Shown: positions 10,196-21,000 of the stretch, in pieces | Layout of the letters: the number at the start of each line of letters is the position of its first letter | Numbering within the stretch: position 1 is the stretch's first letter | NCBI GenBank assembly: GCA_020137815.1 | Contig: CM035352.1 | Coordinates: 3,570,385 to 3,634,384, forward strand | Direction of reading: 5' to 3' | Source of the DNA: Hormiphora californensis | Taxonomy: Eukaryota > Ctenophora > Tentaculata > Cydippida > Pleurobrachiidae | DNA length: 64,000 bases | Made by a program: the position numbers and the translations under genes | The notes under the pieces: generated by a model | Database searches by the model: none | Seen by the model: only the letters and a program-made list of their open reading frames with translations | Told to the model about the DNA's origin: nothing

Positions 10196-13100
10196 TCAAT
10201 CATCACTCAAGAGAAACTGAGCATCTGCAATAACTTCAGTCTTCACAGAGGACACTACACATTCTGACGATGCCGCCTCTCCAACCGTCTCTTCCTCTTC
10301 AGGCGGTGTCGTGTTATTTGCCTCTAGGACTTGCTTGAGAAGGGCTGTTAGTTTAGGACCGTCTACTGACTCATTCTTTACTCCTAGCTCGTTCTGGTCC
10401 AGATCTGGGACTAGCATTTCTAGTAAGGAACACACCTGCAGGATAGCGGGGTTTACTTTTGAGTCGCTGTGAAATTTATGAACATTGAACAAGTCACGTT
10501 TACTAACTAGATAAATAACACGGTCGATTGTAGTGGGAAAACGGTAATGGAAAACGAAGATACAGTAAGACGACGCGCAACCGTGACCAATCAGGGCGCT
10601 AGTACGTGCTGACACATGAACTTTTTGTCGCGCGTTATGCACCGTGCGCGTCTCCTTACTGTATTTTCATTACGGTAATTTGACTACAAGCAGCACTGTA
10701 AGAGCACTGTTTATTACAAGAATAAACCGAACGTTGGAATTCGTATTCAAATACCTGAGATCTGAGGTCTCTGAGTTGAAGTGTCCTACTAACAAGTAGG
10801 TTCCACCTTGTTTTAGGGTGCAACTTTACCAGCTTGTTTACTACCTGGAGAGTATATAAACAAATTATAAAGTTTAACGGGAGTCCTAAATGTAGCCCAT
10901 ATTCCACCTCTCCTTGCCCCCCCCCTCCAACCGGTCCTATAGTACCCCCGTCCCCCAGTAGTATTATAGTTGAGAAGCTACATACTTGTATGTCTCGATC
11001 CTCAGTCAGGTTCATTTCATTAATGGTGTTGGTCTTATCAACAATGAACAGGTGAGAGTTGCCAGCCTTATTGGTGGAGGACCCCGCAGCTGCAGGGGCG
11101 GTAGTAGCAGCTCTCTTGGAAGAGGGAGTTGATTGGGTTGATGGAAGGGACCTTTTACCCAGCGGTGTTTTACCTGGCGAGAGGGAATTGGTGTGAGTTT
11201 TAGAGGTCTTGGTTTAGTTGTGCTGACACAACATTCAACTGTCAACATGGCAACAAATTGATATATAATGACAAACTGACAAACTCTCCCCAACATGAAC
11301 AAACTGATATAATGACAAACTGACATGACAAATTGATGTAACAATCTGACGTTTAGGATGATATTTAACCTTTTTGAAGAATCATTATTTGCATATCAGC
11401 AGTGGCTTTCTGGGTTGTGAGCTGTGAGTGATCTTCAACGTCATGGCTGTTTCCATGGTGATCGCTAATGACCTGTCTGTTTCCATGGATATTACTAATG
11501 ACATGGATGTTTCCACGGTGTTTATATTGTGTGTTTCCATGGTTGTTGTACTGAACACTGATTATGCCATTAGTCATAGTTCTACTCGTGACGTCACTAT
11601 GGTGATGAGTGACGTCACTATGGTGATGTGTGATGTCACTATGGTGATGTGTGACGTCACTATGGTGATGTGTGACGTCACTATGGTGATGAGTGACGTC
11701 ACTATGGTGATGAGTGACGTCACTATGGTGATGCGTGACGTCACTATGGTGATGAGTGACGTCACTATGGTGATGTGTGACGTCACTATGGTGATGTGTG
11801 ACGTCACTATGGTGATGTGTGACGTCACTATGGTGATAGCCAGTTATACCAGGGGTAACAGCTGTCACGACAAGTTCATCATCATCATCATCATTTTGGG
11901 TTGATGTTGCACTCTGCCATTTTGAGGGGGCGTTACTCTTGGCAGCACGGCCTAGTAACTTTCGATCTGCGACAACCTGGGAGGAGCAGAGCGGTTATCA
12001 AAGATATAAAACTACTAATAGTCGGTTTTCTATTATACCCGAATCCCCCAAATATAATCCTGTGATCAATGATTACCAATTGTTACTAATGGTAACCAAT
12101 GGTTACTAATGGTTACTAATGGTAACCAATGGTTACCAACGGTTACTAATACCTGAGATGTGATCGGCTGTTCGCTGCTAAATGAAGCTTTCCGGTGTGT
12201 CTTCCTCTCCTGGACAATCTGAATCTCATCATCATCGTCATCACCTGACCCGGCACTTCCCCCACCCTCTCTTGTTGATCTCTTCTGAGGGGGACAAATG
12301 GTTACCAGTGGTTACCAATGGTTACCTGATCCGGCACTTCCCCCACCCTCTCTTGTTGTTAATGTTACTGATCTCTTCTGAGGTGATTTAGAATATCTGA
12401 TTATTATACACGGCGGTATTTTGCTGTGCAGTGTAGTACAGTCTGTCTGGCGCCACCGACCCTGTCGTTGAGAATCAAATGCGGGTCTGGCGCTGCAAGA
12501 CAAAGTACAGTCGGACCTCGATTTACCAGGGGAAGGGCTTTTGCACGGTGAATCGAGGCGTAGTATGATATTCAGGATCTACAATATACATTCTAGTTCG
12601 GGGAAATTCATCATGACTGAATATTCTTTGTATAAATAGTGTTAACCTAACAGTTCAAAATAATTGTGATATAGCAAAGCAAGCAAGCAAAGCAAGGCGG
12701 CTTGGCCAGGAGTTCCTAGGAAATGCAAAATCTCCTTTAATCCAGTTTTTCCAGTTTTTGGAGCCATCATTGTAAATTATTACAGCTGTCTTCTTTTCTG
12801 TTTGTAGAAATCCTGTTATTCATTCTACTGACAGTACGAAGTGTTTGTTTGTTTTTATTTTGTTGTCTAGCGGTGCTTCTTAGAGATTTAAACTTTCCCA
12901 AAACCTAATTACAGGATTCCTTTGACTATCTCGTGTTTTTCTTTGGTCCATTTTCCGTTAATTTTTAATCTCCCTGTGGTCGTGGATTCTGTGATACTTC
13001 TGTCTACGTGGTGAATCAGAATAATGTTGTTATTCTCTTTACTGCTCTTAGTTTCTTCGCATTATGTTTTTTGTATTTTTAGCATTTATCCATATATAAT

Positions 13101-15027
13101 ATGGGTAATATGGGTATGTAATTAGTGGTTTCTCCTAAATCAGTAAATCGTTTCATTTCAAACTCCTTAACTTCAATTTCAAACGCCCTCTATTCCATTG
13201 TAGTATCATAATGTGCGATATCCGTGGCCTGGTCGTGGACAATGGATCCGGAGTGATGAAGGCCGGTTTTATCGGAGATAACGCTCCCCGATCTGTCTTC
13301 CCCTCCGTTGTTGGGCGACCTAAAAACCACAAGCTTAACAAGAAGGCCATTTATATCGGGGATGAGGCTGAGGCCAATCAAAGAACCCTGACCCTGAACT
13401 ACCCCATAGAGCGAGGACAGGTGACCAACTGGGACGATATGGAGGCCATCTGGCATCACACCTTCTACAATGAGCTCCGAATGGCCCCAGAGGATACGCC
13501 CGTCCTCCTGACTGAGGCTCCCCTCAACCCCAAGGCCAACAGGGAGAAGATGACCGAGATCATGTTCGAGACCTTCAACACCCCCGCCATGTTCCTCGCG
13601 GTGTGCGGACTCTAGTGCTACACTCTAAGTCTACAGTGGACTCTATATCTAAATTTAGATTTAGATAAAGAGTCCAAATAAGTCTAAACTCTAGGAGGAC
13701 TCTATCTCTAAAAAGTCTAAACAGGGCGGACTCTTTATCTAAAAAGTCTACAAAGAGCGGACTCTATATCTACATAAATCTAAATTAGACATAGAGTCCG
13801 CCATTCTCAGCGAACTCGAGATTCCGGCCGTTAGGCCGGGAACGAGAGTTTGCTGTACCTCTATACTAATTGAGAAGTGTTAGGGCCATTATTTGGGTTC
13901 GAGGTTAGGGTTAGGGTTATGGTTAGGGTTAGGTTTTGGGTTGGTTTAGGATTTTAGACATAGAGTCCGGGTTGGGGGATTTGGCGCCAAAATGTACCAG
14001 GGGACTCTATGTCTAAAAAGTCTACACAGTGCGGACTCTATATCTAAAAAGTCTACACTGGGCGGACTCTTTATCTAAACTTTTTTCAAAGTCTAACTGT
14101 AGATAAAGAGTCCGCTTTTAGATATAGAGTCCGCCTTGAATTTAGATAAAGAGTCCGTTAGCACTAGAGTCCGCCCACCGTTCCTCGCCAACCAGGCTGT
14201 CCTATCCCTCTACAGCTCCGGCCGAATCACTGGTATCGTAATAGATTCTGGTGATGGTGTCTCCCATACCGTACCCATCTACGAGGGCTACGCCCTGCCC
14301 CACGCCGTCATGAGGCTTGACCTTGCCGGACGAGATCTCACCGACTACCTGGTGAAGATCCTTCACGAACGAGGATACTCCTTCACATCATCCTCCGAGA
14401 GGGAGATCGTCAGGGACATTAAGGAGAAGCTCTGCTACGTCGCCAGAGACTTTGATAAAGAAATGGGTAAGGGTTGTGAGAAGAGCTACGAGCTGCCTGA
14501 TGGGACGGTCATCACCCTTGGAGACCAGATGTTCAGATGCCCCGAGCTGCTCTTCAAGCCCCAGCTTGACGGAGGAAAGCCAGGTGGTCTCGACCAGAAG
14601 ACCTTTGAAACTATCATGAAGTGTGATTCTGGAATCAGGAGGGAACTGTGCCAGAATATCTGCCTTTCCGGCGGAAACACCATGTTCCTGGGAATGAAGG
14701 AGAGGATGCAGAAGGAGATCACCGCCCTCGCTCCCCCCACCATGAAGATCAAAGTTGTTACTCCTCCCGAGAGGAAGTACTCTGCCTGGGTTGGAGGTTC
14801 CATCCTGGCATCTCTCTCTAGCATGGAGAACACGTGGATCCTCAAGCAGATGTACGATGACTCTGGACCCTCCATCGTCCACGGGGAAAATCAATTCACC
14901 ATGAGTCCCGAAGAAATAAAATACGTATTGCGTCACTTGCGAGAGATCTGATTATTCTGATCCCGTACTACAAAGAGAAAGAGAGAGAGAGTGAGAGAGA
15001 GAGAGAGAGAGAGAAAGGGAGAGTGAG

Positions 15028-15079
<52 letters not shown>

Positions 15080-18000
15080 CAGTTCTATTAGTACATGTAA
15101 AGAGACACACACTAACAGAAGACAAGTAAAAATATTAGTTGAGGTAAACAAATTGGAGTGAGGGGGATAATGGAGAGATATGTGTTGGTCGAAAACTATG
15201 CGTGATGTCCAACTTAGTTGCTCTATTTTTCAATGCCCAGCTCTGTCTATATCGATCTATCCAAATAGAATGCAACCGTTATACCTTTTGTACAGCTTTC
15301 CCAACGGTCAGTACGTCCCCCTTGACTCTTTGTTCCTGTCTCTCTATGATGGAGGCAGCCACTTTCTTCGCCTGATTCACCTGCTTCATCTTCCTATGAG
15401 GGGAAGAGGGGGTAGATCATTATATATTGAGGGTCTGTCAGAGCATTGGCCTGACCCATTCTCGTTTCTCTCGCGCGAGAACTGTGGTCAGAGCATTGGC
15501 CTGACAGTGGAGGGTGGGAAAGACCAAAGGGGTAAGCGTGGGAGAAGAGAGAGGGTCATAGAGCCAGAGAGGGTGGGAGAAGGGGTGAGCGTGAAGAGAC
15601 GTCTCGAGACCTACTAAAATATATTTTGGTATATGGATCGCTTCCGATCATGAATGTGACTGTTTGTGATGGTATAACGGGTGGCAACTAAAAATTGTCA
15701 CAAACTTAAAACGGCTGTAGAATTTTTCCCTTTTGAGATACAGCTTCGGGCCAGTGATAGAACGATTTTTCAGACAATTTTGAATAGGAATAATATGTCT
15801 TCAAAGAATGAAACGTTTATGTTCATTGCGATATCGCATCGTTTCCTCTTGAACCACCAAAGCACTTTGTACGAGAAACTTTCACACTTTTCTAGCACCT
15901 CCAGCGCCTGTTCTGTTTGAGATACAGCTTCGGGACAATGATAGAATGATTTGTCAGACAATTTTGAACAAAATTAACTTAGTTTCAAACTCAATTTCCT
16001 GGTCAGGATCTTGTGAAACAAACCCGCCAAAGCGTAGTTTACAGGTAATTTGAGAAATCGCCATTTCGACGATCTCTCAAACATTTATGACGCGGGAAAA
16101 CCATCTTCCCGATGAGCTAAAATTTTGAAACTTGGCAGTTATGTTGGGTATGGCATAAACAACCAAACATCCAATTTTGAGAATCTTATCTTATGGGAAA
16201 GGTCGTTTCTGATCAAATAGAACTTTCGAATCTCCGTACAAGTGCTTTGGTAGGTCAATAGGAAATGATGCGATATCGCAATGAAAATGAACATTTTATC
16301 CTTTGAAGACATATTATTCCTATTCAAAATTGTCTGAAAAATCGATCTATCACTGGCCCGAAACTGACAACTGTATCTCAAAAGGAAAAAATTCTACAGC
16401 CGTTTTAAATTTGTGACAATTTTTAGTTGCCACCCGTTATATCGTTACCGTTTCTTGAATGTTTTGACATAAGGTTCCTCGTCCTGTTCAAGTTCGTCAG
16501 CTTCACAGGGAATATCACAGCTCGAGTAATAAATATCCTTGTTGTCTTTACAGAACCACTATGGGTGTTAGGAAGGGAGGGTGTTAGGAAGGGAGGGTAT
16601 TATGAAGGGAGGGTGTTAGGAAGGGAGGGTGTTAGGAAGGAAGGGTGTTAGGAAGGGAGGGTGTTAGGAAGGGAGGGTGTTAGGAAGGGAGGGTGTTAGG
16701 AAGGGAGGGTGTTAGGAAGGAAGGGTGTTAGGAAGGGAGGGTGTTATGAAGTGAGGGTGTTATGAAGGGAGGGTGTTAGGAAGGGAGGGTGTTAGGAAGG
16801 GAGGGTGTCAGGAAGGGAGGGTATTAGGAAGGGAGGGTGTTAGGAAGGGAGGGTGTTAGGAAGGGAGGGTGTTAGGAAGGGTGTTAGGAAGGGAGGGTAT
16901 TAGGAAGGGAGGGTGTTAGGAAGGGAGGGTGTTAGGAAGGGAGGGTGTTAGGAAGGGAGGGTATTAGGAAGGGAGGGTGTTAGGAAGGGAGGGTGTTAGG
17001 AAGGGAGGGTGTTAGGAAGGGAGGGTGTTATGAAGGGAGGGTGTTAGGAAGGGAGGGTGTTAGGAAGGGAGGGTGTTAGGAAGGGAGGGTGTTAGGAAGG
17101 GAGGGTGTTAGGAAGGGAGGGTGTTAGGAAGGGAGGGTGTTATGAAGGGAGGGTATTAGGAAGGGAGGGTGTTAGGAAGGGAGGGTATTAGGAAGGGAGG
17201 GTGTTAGGAAGGGAGGGTGTTAGGAAGGGAGGGTGTTAGGAAGGGAGGGTGTTAGGAAGGGAGGGTATTAGGAAGGGAGGGTGTTAGGAAGGGAGGGTGT
17301 TAGGAAGGGAAGGTGTTGGGAAGGGAGGGTGTTAGGAAGGGAGGGTGTTAGGAAAGGAGGGTGTTAGGAAGGGAGGGTGTTAGGAAGGGAGGGTGTTAGG
17401 AAGGGAGGGTGTTAGGAAGGGAGGGTGTTAGGAAGGGAGGGTGTTAGGAAGGGAGGGTGTTAAGAAGGAAGGGTGTTAGGAAGGAAGGGTGTTAGGAAGG
17501 GAGGGTGTTAGGAAGGGAGGGTGTTAAGAAGGGAGGGTGTTAGGAAGGGAGGGTGTTAGGAATGGAGGGTGTTAGGAAGGGAGGGTGTTAGGAAGGGAGG
17601 GTATTAGGAAGGGAGGGTGTTAGGAAGGGAGGGTGTTAGGAAGGGAGGGTATTAGGAAGGGAGGGTGTTAGGAAGGGAGGGTGTTAGGAAGGGAGGGTGT
17701 TAGGAAGGGAGGGTGTTAGGAAGGGAGGGTATTAGGAAGGGAGGGTGTTAGGAAGGGAGGGTGTTAGGAAGGGAGGGTGTTAGGAAGGGAGGGTGTTAGG
17801 AAGGGAGGGTGTTAGGAAGGAAGGGTGTTAGGAAGGGAGGGTATTAGGAAGGGATGGTATTAGGAAGGGAGGGTGTTAGGAAGGAAGGGTGTTAGGAAGA
17901 GAGGGTGTTAGGAAGGGAGGGTGTTAGGAAGGAAGGGTGTTAGGAAGGGAGGGTGTTAGGAAGGGAGGGTGTTAGGAAGGGAGGGTGTTAGGAAGGGAGG

Positions 18001-21000
18001 GTGTTAGGAAGGGAGGGTATTAGGAAGGGAGGGTGTTAGGAAGGGAGGGTGTTAGGAAGGGAGGGTATTAGGAAGGGAGGGTGTTAGGAAGGGAGGGTGT
18101 TAGGAAGGGAGGGTGTTAGGAATGGAGGGTGTTAGGAAGGAATTCAACTGTTTCTCGCTACAAATTAAACTTCCCCGACCGTGTTATATTTTTGGCCCCT
18201 ACACAGTCCCACAGCTCAACTGAAAACACCAACCTTTTCAGTTGGTTATGAAGCTAAGTCCCCCATAACACGCCCGGCGCTCCGTGAGCTTGCACACCAA
18301 CCTTTTCAGGAAGACCCTGACTGAAAATACCAACCTTTTCAGGAAGATCCTCAGCTGCAATGTTATCCGGTACCTTCCGCCACTTGAGACACCTGGGGTT
18401 CTCACATTGCACCCACAGCTGATCGGGCACAACCTCCCTAACAATTCCTTCTGGCGTGTTTTCCATGTCCCCGCATTTCTCATTCCTGGGAGGGGGGGGG
18501 GGGAACTTATCGAGCAAGGTAAGATTTCACACGTTTTAACACGAAACAGCAACAACTTAGCAAATCAGGTTCCTAATACGTCGTATACAAACAAACAAAC
18601 GAGGAACAAACAAACACATAAATTTACCAGTAATCGTTTAGTTTCTGAGCAAGGGCAAAGAGTGTAGAGCGGTACTGTTTATTGTTATCAAAATCTTGTT
18701 TGTTGTGAGTTGGTGTCAGGTAAGTCGCACTTCTATAATACCAACCACTCCTGTACCCATGTTGTTCGGCTGAAAATGGGGATGATTTTGATGTACACCA
18801 TAACCATGATTTTGATGTACACCATAACCAGGGTGTGATCTGATAACTGATAGCTCAGCCACATGAAAATAGGGATATATTTTAGATGGTTTGGATGTGA
18901 TACACCATATAACTGTTGTTATGTTATGGGGCACGGTGAAACAGGGTCGAGCAAAGCAAAATTTAACTGATAGCTAGCTCAGCTAATTTCCAAATTCAAA
19001 ATGTCTAAAAAAAGTACAACTAAAACCCAGCATTGCTGGGCCAGCAACCTACCTTAGTCTGGTATCCGACCCTGACATAACTTCTGATCAGTCTGTTTCG
19101 GTAGTACATCATGATACCGTAGTTGTCTGTCTCACTCTCGGGGTTAAACCCAAATACTATCTTCTGGGCTCTTTCAAGGCCCTGCAGGAAGAGAGAGTGA
19201 GAGTCTCGGGATTAAACCCAAATACTATCTTCTGGGCTCTGTCAAGGCCCTGCAGGAAGAGGTAGGGGACACTAGTAGTGTGAAACACGGAGTAAAGGCG
19301 TGTCTTCGGTTAGGAAGCGATTGTATTGTTTGTCCAAAAAAGATAAGGATGAAGGAAGAGTACGTAGCCAAGAAAGACTAGACGGCAAAACTAAATTACC
19401 TGTGGCTTATAACTGTCCACTAGTGTTTTTGACAAAGATTTCTTGATGAGTCTAGTCTTTACTTTCTTCTCTCTTAAAAATATCTGCATCTTTGGTCGAA
19501 GGAACAGAATAGCACAGTAATCCTTGGGGAGATATTGGGTCGTTAAAACCTGCCCATCTTAATGTCTGATTTTGGCAAGAATATCTTACCACTCTCAGTC
19601 TAATCTCCTAGTCTACTATTTTATCCCGGATCCATCTTTATCTTTATCTAATTTAATTTCCACTGATAGAACCCCATGAAGCCCCGTCTTATTATTATAT
19701 TTCCGTACCCTGAGTGATGAATCGGTAGTGGGGGCTGTATTGATCCTATCTTGTCGTACAAACAGGGATTTATTGTCCATGGTGGAATCATCATCAGCGA
19801 TACAGATATCTTCTGGATCGCTATTGAAATCAAACTCATACTCTCCCGCGTGGGTCTTTCGTAGATTGTACACCACAATGTATGTACCCGTTTCTATTGG
19901 AGGAGGTGGGGGGTTAATCGTCGGTGGAGACTGGGGGCGGGTTATAGGTTAGTCAATAATGGTCGGAGGAGTTGTTGAGATTAGTTCAAAGTGGAAGAAA
20001 AAACAATCTAAAAGCATTGAATTGGAGAATCCTAACCAGCACAACTACTTGCCAAGCTAAACTGTGTTTCGGGCGCCCCCGAAATGTAAAGAGGATTAGA
20101 ACATAATAACACTGCTATACAATAATTCTGTTTTTATACCAACCTTTAATTTTCTGATTCATCACATCCAGCAGCTCTCTCTGCGATTTAAACACACTAA
20201 ACTGACAGATACACTCTAAACTCGTTTTACTGTCCGGTGTCTCGATCATCTCTTCTGTATTTAGGGCCCAACTGACAGACGGAACAAGGATGGTCTCAGC
20301 GTTCACTGCTTCGAGATAGGTCTGAGAGAGGAGTCCCACACTCACTATACAATCTGAGAGAGGAAAAGAGGAGTTTAGTAATTGCTAGAAGGTGAATGGG
20401 AGGTGTTTTTTAGTGACAATCCCGTGACAATTTAGGAAGAGGAGTTTGGTGATAACCAACTATTGCAATATAGTCAGGACCACTATTGGTGCGCGGTCGT
20501 GCCCACGGAAGGAGTGCTTGGATCATCTTGAAACCGGTTTTAAGTTCACTAATGCATGCCCTAAAGTGTCTGTAGCCATTTGGGTGATGTTCTGACAATC
20601 CAATCACGAGTTATGACCGAAAAACAGTCAAAAAAGACGTTTTAAAGTGACAAAAAGGAGGATCTGAACACAGCCCTTATATGAAGGGCTGGGGCTTTGA
20701 AACTTCTTGTGTGGACAGAGAATCGTCCAAATTTGCAGTGTCAACTTTCAGATAGTTTCTATCTTTTGTAGTTATCTAATTAGAGTCGTTTAAACATGTG
20801 AGAAGTTGCTAAAGGGCCCTATAATACTGCTTGTGAAGTGATCACTTGACGAGATTTGCCCAATTAGAGAGCGGATTAAAGCATACAAGCGGTGAGAGCA
20901 AGCAATATGAGACGGAAGCAGTACCTAATCACCCTGTTTTGTAGGGTCATATAGGTTGTCTCACATGTTTAAACGACTCTAATTAGATAACTACAAAAGA

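Noticed and set aside
11428-11904. Plus-strand frame with MVMSDVT repeats
   Set aside because: A 21-bp repeat is open in several frames; only the minus-strand frame connects in phase with MORC exons.
13903-13950. Chromosome-end telomere
   Set aside because: The TTAGGG-like repeats are few, degenerate and inside a transposable element within a gene.
14388-14936. 182-residue minus-strand frame opposite actin
   Set aside because: Antisense shadow of the conserved actin coding sequence; no independent signature.
16561-18140. CRISPR-like regular array
   Set aside because: Units are contiguous 16-mers with no spacers, and the context is an animal intron.
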